The translations under genes were made by a program, and so were the position numbers. From NCBI GenBank assembly GCA_950097015.1, contig CATNEN010000007.1, forward strand, positions 12,091,001 to 12,155,000: 64,000 bases of DNA, written 5' to 3'. This DNA is from Macrostomum hystrix. Taxonomy: Eukaryota > Platyhelminthes > Macrostomidae. Below the pieces are notes generated by a model. That model saw only the letters and a program-made list of their open reading frames with translations. It ran no database searches and had not been told where the DNA came from. Positions 11,501 through 21,751 of this stretch are shown here, one piece after another; position 1 is the first letter of the stretch; each line of letters begins with the position of its first letter.

Positions 11501-14500
11501 GGTGCGGAGGACAGCAGCTACGCTAGTATCACTGTCGTATGAGACCCATAATAACAATAATAATAGCCGGAGGCTGCGGGCAATGGCACATCAATTGGTG
11601 ACACTAGACCAGCAGCCCGAGAGGAGGCCATTCTGCCCTTTTCTCTGACTCCTGATTGCCGATCCTGACTACCGATTATGATCTTCTGTGCTTGAGTCAT
11701 GTGAAATCAAATCACAAAAAAATTTGGGCTAATAGGACTATTTGAATAATTGATCCTCACGGGCAGGAAGCTTCCCTCGGCGGTGCCGTTTAGCCGGATG
11801 GCCCGCCTCAGCCAGCGCTGGGTGCGGAAGCTCTGCAGCTGCTGGTCGGTCAGGTTCAGCACGCTGAAGCCGGAGATGTTGACGCCGCCAAACTCGAACG
11901 GGCTGAGGCTCACTTCGTTGATGTCCTGCAGGTGTGGGTGGAGGAGCGGGATTGGCCAGGTAAAGCAGGTGTGGGTGGAGGAGCGGGATTGGCCAGGTAA
12001 AGCAGGTGTGGGTGGAGGAGCGGGATTGGCCAGGTAAAGCAGGTGTGGGTGGAGGAGCGGGATTGGCCAGGTAAAGCAGGTGAGGGTGGCGGAGCGGGAT
12101 TGGCCAGGTAAAGCAGGTGAGGGTGGCGGAGCGGGATTGGCCAGGTAAAGCAGGTGTGGGTGGAGGAGCGGGATTGGCCAGGTAAAGCAGGTGAGGGTGG
12201 AGGAGCGGGATTGGCCAGGTAAAGCAGGTGAGGGTGGCGGAGCGGGATTGGCCAGGTAAAGCAGGTGAGGGTGGCGGAGCGGGATTGGCCAGGTAAAGCA
12301 GGTGTGGGTGGAGGAGCGGGATTGGCCAGGTAAAGCAGGTGTGGGTGGAGGAGCGGGATTGGCCAGGTAAAGCAGGTGTGGGTGGAGGAGCGGGATTGGC
12401 CAGGTAAAGCAGGTGAGGGTGGCGGAGCGGGATTGGCCAGGTAAAGCAGGTGAGGGTGGAGGAGCGGGATTGGCCAGGTAAAGCAGGTGTGGGTGGAGGA
12501 GCGGGATTGGCCAGGTAAAGCAGGTGAGGGTGGCGGAGCGGGATTGGCCAGGTAAAGCAGGTGAGGGTGGCGGAGCTGGATTGGCCAGGTAAAGCAGGTG
12601 AGGGTGGCGGAGCGGGATTGGCCAGGTAAAGCAGGTGAGGGTGGATGAGCGGGATTAGCCGGGTAAAGCAGGTGTGAGGGTGGCAAAGCAGGTGAGGTTG
12701 GCGGAGCGGGATTGGCTGGGTGAAGTCTTACTCTCTCATTAGATTTGCCTGTCCAGCATTAGAGCAGCATTTGCCTGTCCCTAATGCCATATAGTTTAGG
12801 AAGGCCATTAAAAAGCTGCATTCGATTCAGCCTTCACACCGAAGAAAAACGAGTCACTTCAGCCTTCCTGGTTGGAGGCTTCTCACTGGACTTCTCACTT
12901 CTCAAATGAATAAAACATTTGAGCATTCTGCGACCAGCACCTGCTACGCGGAGGCCGCCCCGGCCGTGAGGCGAAGGCCAATTAAATTAAAACTGTCCAC
13001 GCGGTGGCAGAAGGGGAAAAATGGGACGCCGGAGTGAAAATCCCATTTATCCCACCGAGCGGGAGTCAATCTGATTAGTGCCGGGATCTCAGAAAGTTGG
13101 TGGAAAGTGGCCTATCTCTTGGGAATTGGGAAATTAATTTCTTTGAGTCGACTCATCCAGCTGACTGGCAGCGAAGGAGGTTTGAAATGAGCCATAGGCA
13201 GAGCATGAAAGCTGGAAGCCTGAAGAAATTAGATTGGTCATTGCTAGAGGTCATGGAGAGATGAGGTTGGTCATTGATAGAGGTCATGGAGAGATGAGAG
13301 TGGTCATTGATAGAGGTCATGGAGAGATGAGGTTGGTCATTGATAGAGGTCATGGAGAGATGAGAGTGGTCATGCAAACATAATGGTCATGGAGAGATGA
13401 GAGAGGTCATGCAAACATAATGGTCATGGAGAGATGAGAGAGGTCGTGCAGACATAATGGTCATGGAGAGATGAGGGAGTCGCCAGTTGCTCACCAGGCC
13501 GTGCAGCAGGTACATGTAGTTCGAGCCCTCCATTCGGTGCCTGCTGATCTGCAATAGGTAACCAGGTAACATGAATTGGAGGCTGAATGTTGGAATCAGT
13601 GAGTCTTCGACAAGGCATCGAATGGTCGACGAACCTCTCGCAGGCAGGCGGTGAGCATCGGCTGTCGGAGGTCTAGGATGATTCGGCTGATGGTCTCGGT
13701 GCTAGTCCGGTCGCGGATGCGTTTCAGCGCGTCCTCCAAGCCGTTGACAGTAGAGTGGACGTCGTGGATGTCGACACTCAGGCCGAAGGCGGTTTCGCCG
13801 AATGCTTCGAACAGCTCGCGGAGCCGAAGCTCAGCTGGGTGGCGGATCGGGTGGGTTGACCCAGGTGCTGTTAGTGACTCTGCTAATACTTTATTTCAGG
13901 ATCCTGATTTCCGATCCAAGGATATCGATTCCGAATCTGAAGATCCCGATTCCGAATCTGAGGATCCCGATTCCGAGTCTGAGGATCCCGATTCCGAGTC
14001 TGAGGATCCCGATTCCGAATCTGAGGATCCTGATTCCGAGTCTGAGGATCCCGATTCCGAATCTGAGGATCCTGATTCCGAGTCTGAGGATCCCGATTCC
14101 GAATTCCAAGAGTCCTGATTCAGATCCAAAGATGCCGATTTATTTCCACCATTCATTGAAACCAGAACCGTGGCACATACCGTCCCGACTGTCGTGTAGG
14201 TAGTGCACGTGGTGCCAGTCGGCGCGTCTCACCAACTCCGTCAGCGCCGGCGTCACAGGCGGTCGGACACGGAAGACGAATCGGCCGAATGCGGCGGCAG
14301 CAGCAGCGGCCCGCTGTGATGAAGCGGCCTGGTCGCGAAGGCGATGCCGGTGGACCACCCGGTCGGGGCGGAGCTGGTGCGCGGGACCCACCGTGAGGTA
14401 GAGCAGCTCCTGACGGTCCGTCATCGACTGCACCATCGGCATCGAGGCGGCCCGGTCGGGACCCAGGATCGCCACGGCACCGCGGGCTGACAGGCTGCAG

Positions 14501-16986
14501 ACTGAAAAAAACGGATGTTATCAGAGAGATGGGATCGGTGAGATGGGATCGGTGAGATGGGATCGGTGAGATGGGATCGGTGAGATGGGATCGGTGAGAT
14601 GGGATCGGTGAGATGGGATCGGAGAGATGGGATTACTAAACCATTCATTGGCGTGATATGACATTGAGTTCAATGTAGTAGCTAATAAAGCAGGCAGGGC
14701 TGACTTAAAACGGGATCTTGTTCGCAGTTATCCCCAGAGTCCCACTGAAGTAGATGCTTCCGAAGATACGCGTGCAACCTCTGAGCTGCCGGGTCGATAC
14801 AATATTAATGTTGATTCTGCTGGTTCCTTGCAGGAACAAGAATTTAGTAAGGAGTCAGTTTTATAGCTTGAGAAATGCAGAAAAACTGCCATCATTGAGC
14901 AAGGAGCTGCGAGTCAATTTCAGGTCCGCTGGGGTCTAAGGACATCATGAAATGTAAGATCTCACGAGCTCCCACGAGGCTTCGGACTCGGAGATAATGC
15001 TCACGAGGGCGGGGAGGAGGGCGGCAGGGAGAGGCAGGAGGGCAGGGCGTTTGAGGGGCTCACTTGCGCGGCTCATGTCCAGCGGGTCGTCGGCACTGGC
15101 TACGAACTCTACGAGGCGTCGGTAGCGAAAGCGGCGTCGCAGCTGGCTGGCCGCGTCCGGCTGTTCGGCCCGGTGCCGCTGCCAGTCGCCGCCCAGCTGC
15201 TCCAGCTCGTCCAGCACCAGGCCGAAGGCGGCGAACTCGGCGGAGCTGCCGGACGCTTCGAAAATTCCGCCTGACAATAACGCAATAGCGAGCGGTTCAA
15301 AACATTGTTTTCGGATGTACATCCTCACTGCTCAGTTTTTTTATCGAATGTACATCCTCACTCCTCAGTTTATTTGTCGGATGTTCATCCTCACAACTCA
15401 GTTTATTTGTCGAATGTACATCCTCACTCCTCAGTTTTTTTGTCGAATGTTCATCCTCACAACTCAGTTTATTTGTCGAATGTACATCCTCACTCCTCAG
15501 TTTTTTTGTCGAATGTTCATCCTCACTCCTCAGTTTATTTGTCGAATGTACATCCTCACTCCTCAGTTTATTTGTCGAATGTACATCCTCACTCCTCAGT
15601 TTATTTGTCGAATGTACATCCTCACTCCTCAGTTTATTTGTCGAATGTACATCCTCACTCCTCAGTTTATTTGTCGAATGTACATCCTCACTCCTCAGTT
15701 TATTTGTCGGATGTACATCCTCACTCCTCAGTTTATTTGTCGAATGTACATCCTCACTCCTCAGTTTATTTGTCGGATGTACATCCTCACTCCTCAGTTT
15801 ATTTGTCGAATGTACATCCTCACTCCTCAGTTTATTTGTCGAATGTACATCCTCACTCCTCAGTTTATTTGTCGGATGTACATCCTCACTCCTCAGTTTA
15901 TTTGTCGAATGTACATCCTCACTCCTCAGTTTATTTGTCGAATGTACATCCTCACTCCTCAGTTTATTTGTCGGATGTACATCCTCACTCCTCAGTTTAT
16001 TTGTCGAATGTACATGCTCATTCCTCAGTTTATTTATCGGATGTACATCCTCAGTTTGCTTTAAATTGCCAAGTGTACATTTTTTGTTACATAATTAACC
16101 GTTTTTGACGTACTTAGCAACTGAAAGTCATCAAAGTAGTTTTGGGCTGTCAATTTTCGATGCAGGTATTAAATCTACAAGCGTACATCAGCCATGGAAC
16201 GATGCACTTTAATAATCAGCAGTGCATTATGAAGACAGCCCAGGTAGAGAATCCTCTTCCTGGCCAGAGAATGGCAAGTTGGTTTCAGGGCCTCTTAATC
16301 CTGGCCTGGGGATTATCCATGTGGGGCTAATGGCATGAGCATGGCATGAGCTGGACCAGATACGAAAGCGGTTTACGAACAGTGAAATTAATTCCAGCAC
16401 CGCATGCCAAAACTGCTGTACTGAAATTTCCAAAAACATTTTCGCTTGTTCTTCAACTCCGCAACCGCAATCTACTTGAGTAGTCCGTGGTCGCCCATTG
16501 TAGAATAGACTTGTAGAAATGCATAACAATACGAAAAAAATTATTATTCTAATTACTAATAATGATTGTTATTATTTAATACACCTGCCCCAATTGGGCC
16601 AGATGTGCAGCGGACTGCACAGCGCAGCTATTGGACGGCGCATCCGAAGACTGCTCAGTCCATGGACAGGGGGGACGCCACACCCACCCTTAATTAACAA
16701 AACAAAAGTTGGTACCCATTTAACAGCTGGGTGAACTGAAACTTGCAGTGTCTTGCTGAGGGACACAAATTGTTCCAGTGGAGTGGGGAATCGAACCACC
16801 GACCTTCAAGTCGTGAGGAACCCCCTCTATTACCCACTCGATTCTATTTTATTTCATTCTACGTTAGACAGAAAGAGTTTTCTTATGCCCAAAATGCTCA
16901 CCGATGAAGAGTGTGTCAGAATCTTCGCTTCCGCTAGCCAGCGTTGCCATAGCAACCAGCAGCAGAGCCACCAAGCGCGGCGCCAT
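8552..16986 (-). CDS. GRIK: Kainate-type ionotropic glutamate receptor, 12 exons, 941 aa
   Basis: Ligand-gated cation channel subunit of the plasma membrane. Exons (minus): 16986-16902, 15270-15064, 14501-14181, 13834-13635, 13548-13495, 11925-11761, 11411-11139, 11019-10690, 10594-10046, 9628-9260, 9120-8980, 8683-8552. All junctions are GT/AG and the phases add up to 2826 nt. Exon 1 encodes a signal peptide ([19 protein letters not shown]). Exons 2-7 form the amino-terminal domain. The S1 half of the ligand site is followed by PLT...R near residues 553-560, M1 near 600-620, a pore loop with FMQQGGD (Q at the Q/R site near 654), SYTANLAAF near 683, then S2 with ESTMNEY and M4. The QTKIKYG stretch after M3 favours the kainate over the AMPA class. 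The C-tail ends SATRL. Most long introns carry minisatellites. The 5' UTR extent is unknown. Confidence 0.93.
8815..8972. repeat. 43-bp tandem repeat, about 3.5 copies
   Basis: Units beginning AGCCAG at 8818 and 8861, with GATTGGCGGGCT in each copy. It lies in the last glutamate receptor intron, next to the donor of exon 11. Confidence 0.85.
9675..10020. repeat. 11-bp tandem repeat, about 31 copies
   Basis: CTACGATAAAT repeated almost without error. It fills the glutamate receptor intron between exons 9 and 10. Confidence 0.97.
11929..12720. repeat. 37-bp minisatellite, about 20 copies, abutting a 3' splice site
   Basis: Units start at 11929 and 11966 and continue, with GTGTGGGTGGAG/GTGAGGGTGGCG variants. 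On the gene strand the unit is pyrimidine-rich and the last copy runs straight into the acceptor of exon 6 (11925). Confidence 0.95.
13236..13480. repeat. 33- to 37-bp tandem repeat
   Basis: GGTCATGGAGAGATGAG recurs every 33 bases, then about every 36-37 bases in a variant containing GCAAACATAATGG. It lies downstream of the exon 5 donor of the glutamate receptor. Confidence 0.9.
13921..14108. repeat. 21-bp tandem repeat, about 9 copies
   Basis: GATTCCGAATCTGAGGATCC-type unit. Being a multiple of three it stays open in several frames (DSESEDP on the plus strand), but it sits in a glutamate receptor intron. Confidence 0.95.
14523..14636. repeat. 14-bp tandem repeat, about 8 copies
   Basis: GAGATGGGATCGGT repeated in the intron upstream of glutamate receptor exon 3. 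Confidence 0.95.
15309..16055. repeat. 33-bp minisatellite, about 22 copies
   Basis: Unit contains GTACATCCTCACTCCTCAG and TTATTTGTCGAAT. It is open in two frames because the period is a multiple of three, but it lies in glutamate receptor intron 1. Confidence 0.96.
16530..16855 (-). mobile_element. tRNA-derived SINE-like element
   Basis: On the minus strand a tRNA-like head (about 16855-16770) contains GGTTCGATTCC, an exact RNA polymerase III box B, in a T-arm setting. A non-tRNA body follows with TTCACCCAGCTGTTAAATGG, then an A/T-rich tail with AAT repeats (16530-16580). Head, body and simple-repeat tail are the usual SINE order. It lies in intron 1 of the glutamate receptor, same strand. 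Box A is poorly matched and the family is not named. Confidence 0.6.
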
Positions 16987-18487
16987 GTTTCGGCCTTGCT
17001 GAATTGTGTGCAGGGCAGACTCGCTGCTTTTAAGCAGAGAGCGCGAGCTGGCACAGCAATGGCCGCCGCCCCGCCGCCCAATGCGCCGTGAGCAGGCGAG
17101 CGGCCAGGATGTTGGAGTTTTATATGACCAACTTCCTTCTGAGCCATATCCCCGAGACACCCCCGGAAGCTAAACAGAAAGGTTGTGAAGTTATGCTTAA
17201 AACGGTTCAAGCTTTCAGCAAAATGTGACAAACTTTCCTGACTTTTATCAATAACACGAGTCTTCCAGTGGTCCATCCCGAAATTCCAAACAACTCAGTT
17301 CCCATCCCTCAGTTCCCATTCCTCAGTTCCCATCCCTCAGCTCCCATTCCTCAGGTTCCATCCCTCAGTTCCCATCCCTCAAATCCCATTCCTTAGTTCC
17401 CATCCCTCAGCACCCATTCCTCAGGTTCCATCCCTCAGTTCCCATCCCTCAAATCCCATTCCTCAATTCCCATCCCTCAGTTCCCATTCCTCAGTTCCCA
17501 ATTCCTCAGTTCCCATCCCTCAATTCCCATTCCTCAGGTTCCATCCCTCAGTTCCCATCCCCGAGCTCCCATTCCTCAGGTTCCATCCCTCAGTTCCCAT
17601 TCCTCAGTTCCCATTCCTCAGTTCCCAATCCCTCAATTCCCATTCCTCAGTTCCCATCCCTCAGCACCCATTCCTCAGGTTCCATCCCTCTGTTCCCATC
17701 CTTCAAATCCCATTCCTCAGTTCCCATCCCTCAGTTCCCATTCCTCAGTTCCCCATCCCTCAATTCCCATTCCTCAGTTCCCAATCCCTCAGTTCCCAAT
17801 TCCTCAGTTCCCATCCCTCAATTCCCATTCCTCAGTTCCCATCCCTCAGTTCCCATCCCTCAGTTCCCATCCCTCAGTTCCCATTCCTCAGTTCCCATCC
17901 CTCAGCACCCATTCCTCAGTTCCCAATCCCTCAGTTCCCAATCCTTCGAAACTTAGAAGTTGCTAAAAATGCATTTCTATTGCAATCGCTTCCCCGAGAG
18001 GCAGGCAGACAAAGCTCGTGACAGTTGCTTGGCAGGCTGAGGTTGCTGCCAGGTGTAAGCCTGTATATTTTATACAGAAATAAGAACAAGGAAGCACAAG
18101 TCACCAAGGAAAAGCCCAAAGCCCTTAAAGCCTATAAAATCCTCAACAATGGGAGATCTGTTGAGCGGCAACTGTACACCGGCTGAGAATCAGCAAGTAA
18201 GTTGGTAAAATAGGCGGATGATAAGTGGGAGATGGCATTTATCTAGCAGTTAAACACGGGTAGATTTGACACCTGACAAGAAGCACGCCAGACTAACGCA
18301 AGCCAGCATTCAGACGCGGAAATGCCATCGAAACAGGCCTTCAAGCAATGGCTGAACAAAATTCACCACTTTACCAGCGAAACCTAAACCAGCGCCAATG
18401 ATTCGGAGAGACTGAGAGTATGTGCTGGTGGCATGAGTGAGTGGGTCAGGGGGTCAGAAATCTGTCTGTGTGACGTCAGCATGGAAT
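16987..18487. other. Intergenic region between glutamate receptor and NAGS
   Basis: Bases 16987-17280 are upstream DNA of the glutamate receptor; TTAAAAG about 40 bases upstream of the ATG (minus strand) is a weak TATA-like candidate. The middle is a tandem repeat. Bases 17950-18487 hold no gene I recognise. Confidence 0.5.
17285..17945. repeat. 13- to 14-bp tandem repeat
   Basis: TTCCCATCCCTCAG and TTCCCATTCCTCAG alternate with small variants over about 660 bases, upstream of the glutamate receptor gene. Confidence 0.95.
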
Positions 18488-19873
18488 TCACGGCGGCTCG
18501 GCCCCGGCGCCCTCGGGCGAATCCTCGAAATCGCGCTCCTTGCCGGCCGCGTAGTCGATGAGCTCAGCGAGCTGGCGGCTGTTCTGCAGGCCGTACCAGA
18601 AGATGGTCCAGTTCTGGTCTGCCTTCCAGCTGCCCTGGGACACGGTGTTGTACCACGCGATCGCCGCCCGGTTTGTCACTTTGGTGCGCCAGAAGAGCTG
18701 CGGGTAGTCCTTGACGATCTGGTTCCACAGCATCACGGAGATGCCCGTGCCCTGGGCGATCTCACTCACCGCGATCTTGTCCAGGTAGGGGACACTCACA
18801 TTTGGCAGGCGGAGGATCACCGCCGCCGCGTTATAGTTCTCGCTGACGTACACGGACTCCACCTGGCCTTCGACTCGCTCGAAGTAGTTGCTGCGCAGCT
18901 TCTTCTTGAAGGACTCGTTGATGAGGGCCACCATGTTTGGCTTCTTCACGCTGTCAAGGTTTTTGTAGCGGAAAATCTTCTCGATCTGCCGGATCATGGT
19001 GCCAGTTCCGTGGTGGGTGAACAGCTCCTCGATCACGGTGTCCGCGCTGGTGAGGATCACGGAGCTCTCGCATGACAGGTGCTTAATGAGCTCGGTTGAG
19101 CGCACCACCTTTGCTTGTTCCTCGCTGCTGAGATGGCTGGTTGAGCTGACCAGTTCGTCAAAGTCTGTTGGCAGGTAGACGTCACTGATCACCTTGCCGT
19201 TGATGTCTCTGAGGCCGGCCTTCTGGCTCAGCAGCATCACCTTCAGCGGCCTGAGCGAGGAGCACAGCTGCACCATCGTGTTCTGCGCGCTGTTGTCGTT
19301 TGGGCCGAGCATCGGGCAGCAGACGATGGGCAGGGTTGAGTGGCTGCTGGCCAGCAGCTCAGCTGGCGAGTGCTCGTTGCCGAGGATCAGCCGGGACTGC
19401 ACGCCGCGCTTGTACAACAGCGACTGCAGGAGCTGCACGTTCTGGAAGTCGCGGTCGTTGCCCAGCTGGCAGACGAGCACGGAGGTGAGGTTGTTCTCGA
19501 ATAGGAAGGTGGTGGACCAGGTCAGCTTCCGTACACTGCTGGCATCGCTTAAGACTTCAGGTGAGACCTGCATCACCGCGAACGCCCTTCGCGGCGACTT
19601 CGCCGAGAAAATCTTAAAATACTTGAACCACAGCCGGGCCTCCTTCGGCTTTCTGGTGATGTTCTCGACGAACTTTCGCAGCCCCATGGCCCGGGTGATC
19701 TCCTCCTGCGGCCTGGGGCTCTCAACTGGCACCGCCGGATCCAGCCGCACCTGGCGGAACTGGTGCGACACGGACGGGTTGCCGCCGTGCAGGAAGCTGG
19801 ACGCGGACACGGTGCGCTGCACCAACATCGGCAGCCGACTGTACAGTCGGAGCGAACATGATGGGCAGGTCAT
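18488..19873 (-). CDS. NAGS: N-acetylglutamate synthase, mitochondrial, 461 aa
   Basis: Makes N-acetylglutamate from acetyl-CoA and glutamate. In animals this activates carbamoyl-phosphate synthase of the urea cycle. The N-terminus is basic and lacks acidic residues for the first 30 positions (MTCPSCSLRLYSRLP...), as in a mitochondrial presequence. Residues about 60-290 resemble the amino-acid-kinase-like domain, ending in HHGTGTMIR. Residues about 300-445 are the vertebrate-type acetyltransferase domain: VYVSENYNAAAVI, AQGTGISVMLWNQIV near 372, FWRTKVTNRAAIAWY and a final FWYGL motif. The length is close to the animal family (about 530 aa). The frame has no intron although neighbouring genes are heavily split. 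The start is the first Met of the open frame; a later Met would lose the presequence. Confidence 0.93.
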   Translation of the reverse strand: MTCPSCSLRLYSRLPMLVQRTVSASSFLHGGNPSVSHQFRQVRLDPAVPVESPRPQEEITRAMGLRKFVENITRKPKEARLWFKYFKIFSAKSPRRAFAVMQVSPEVLSDASSVRKLTWSTTFLFENNLTSVLVCQLGNDRDFQNVQLLQSLLYKRGVQSRLILGNEHSPAELLASSHSTLPIVCCPMLGPNDNSAQNTMVQLCSSLRPLKVMLLSQKAGLRDINGKVISDVYLPTDFDELVSSTSHLSSEEQAKVVRSTELIKHLSCESSVILTSADTVIEELFTHHGTGTMIRQIEKIFRYKNLDSVKKPNMVALINESFKKKLRSNYFERVEGQVESVYVSENYNAAAVILRLPNVSVPYLDKIAVSEIAQGTGISVMLWNQIVKDYPQLFWRTKVTNRAAIAWYNTVSQGSWKADQNWTIFWYGLQNSRQLAELIDYAAGKERDFEDSPEGAGAEPP

Positions 19874-21751
19874 TATTGCTCTCCTGGGACCGAAAATCTG
19901 CTACTTGCTGCTCCGCTAGATCTGCTTGGCTTGACTTATTACTGCGCGTGGGCCTGGGGGTCAGAGACTACAAAATTGGCTATTGAGTGCCCGACGGAGC
20001 CGCGCGCGCGCTTGCACGAGGCGGCCGCGTGATCGCTGACGTGCCAATTGGCCGGAAGGGGCGCAGATTAAAGCGAGGGACTCGGCGTTCTCCACTGGCC
20101 GGGGGTTGGGCTGGCTGTCGTGCGCCCTACTCCGGCCAGTTTATTGATCGGTCTCGGCCGTTCTGAGCACGCTCAGGGCATGCTCCACCTCCAGTTTGCT
20201 TGCCCGCCGAGCCCAACGTGCGCGCAGGCCCGCCACCCCAAAAAAGCATTCCCAATCCAAGCAGCACCGCATCGATCTGCCGCTAGCGGTGCTCAATAGT
20301 GCATTTTTCTTTTCAATGCGAAGATTTAGCGAAGATCCCCAGACACCAAATCCTCCCGGGTGCGATCGCGGGCTAACTTCTGCTCAGTGGGAGCAAAACA
20401 ATGTCCCGCGCGCAGCTGACTGGCCGCACAGGCAGGGCTGGGCACTTTGCTATTATTGTCTGAGAGAGCCGTTTCAGTTCCTTGATTAGCAAAGGCGGTA
20501 TCACTTAGGCTGCAATTATTACTGGATACCCTCCAAATCTGAAGGCTAACACTCAATTCAATCATAATTCTTTGTATTAGTCATTTAAATTCAAGTCACG
20601 TGACGTGTGCATGCGTGCAGTGACTTAAGTATGGTTATTCCCGCAGATCAATCATTTAATTCGACATATAAAGAACTGAAAATTAACTCTTAGTTAAGTG
20701 TATGCTTGTTATATAGTGAGCTGACAACGCAAGCATGGCTAGTTACTAAAGTATTTATTTAAGAATCCTGGCGAGGCTTGAAGTCTCTTGTTTTCATTCG
20801 CAAGCGAATTGCCAAACAGACTGGGAGTAAGAAAATCATGTAAAAATTGTAGGACACACTTTCATGAAAGGGCATAGACTCATAATCAAAAGTCAAGAGT
20901 CGCTTAGCAAGACAAAGCTCAAGAAACGTTGGAATTGAAATTGTACAGCTATAGTATAGGGGGAGTAAGGAGAACGGAGACTATATCTTCGCGCCGCCCC
21001 GAACCCAGCACAAGTTCGCTACAATGTCATGCAATAATTAAGTGAATTTCTATACACTCTACTGCACCCCATTGGCAGAATATATCCATTGAATAACGGA
21101 TTGCAAGCGGAAAAGGAAAAATATTTTAAACAGCTGAAATTGCTGAATACACTGAGCTCTGCTTTGCACACAAAATGTAGGGAAAGGAAATAAACACAAA
21201 CCTTCAGAATTGTGAACTTTTGTTCAGTGAGACATAACAGACAAAACCAGTACGTTACATACTCTGTCGATAAGAAGATTTCATTATCAATATTTGGACC
21301 GAATTAAGATAGTAGTGAGATAGTAGATAGCAGCGAAAAATGTTAATTGTTTTGTGATTTTAAGCCTTTGGATAGATCAAGCCACCAAGCTGCCATTTGT
21401 AAGCCCAATGAATTTTGAAACCTTAGCGAAAAGCACTGGAAAAAACACTGAAAATTGAATGAAATTTTATTGAATGAAAAAATGCAAAAAAAATTATTAT
21501 TCTAATATTTCTTACGCGAATAATACCATTTGTCATCTATCAAATGCAGAAGTATTTAAACAGATTTTTTTTGTTTTTCTTTTTCACGACTCTATCGCAC
21601 AGTTTAACTTAATATATTATTATTATTATTTCCGTTCTTGGATTATAAAGGACTCAAAGAGCAAAGCAAGGATATCGCACAGACGCAAGTACTGTGTAGA
21701 GTAATTTGTAAGTTTGCCTCTGTTGCAGGCAGTGCTTTTTTACACACTAAA
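19874..21751. other. Divergent intergenic region NAGS / PICALM
   Basis: Both flanking genes point outward, so promoters for each should lie here. 19920-20250 is GC- and CpG-rich (GCGCGCGCGC near 20004) and suits the NAGS promoter. 20570-21700 is AT-rich. No further gene is visible. A candidate acceptor (TGTTGCAG, 21728) precedes the PICALM start and may end a 5' UTR intron or receive a spliced leader. Confidence 0.45.

Noticed and set aside
11910-12686. 258-codon minus-strand ORF over the 37-bp repeat
   Set aside because: Composed only of repeat units; three units (111 bases) make 37 codons with no stop. It overlaps a splice site and part of an intron.
15305-16108. Two overlapping ORFs of about 250-267 codons
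   Set aside because: 33-bp repeat translated in two frames, inside glutamate receptor intron 1.
18131-18200. TATAAAAT followed by an ATG and a donor-like CAA/GTAAGT
   Set aside because: The ATG is only about 12 bases after the TATA motif, so it would precede any start site; no downstream exon matches.
18437-19919. Plus-strand ORFs antisense to NAGS
   Set aside because: Shadows of GC-rich codons of a clearly conserved minus-strand gene.
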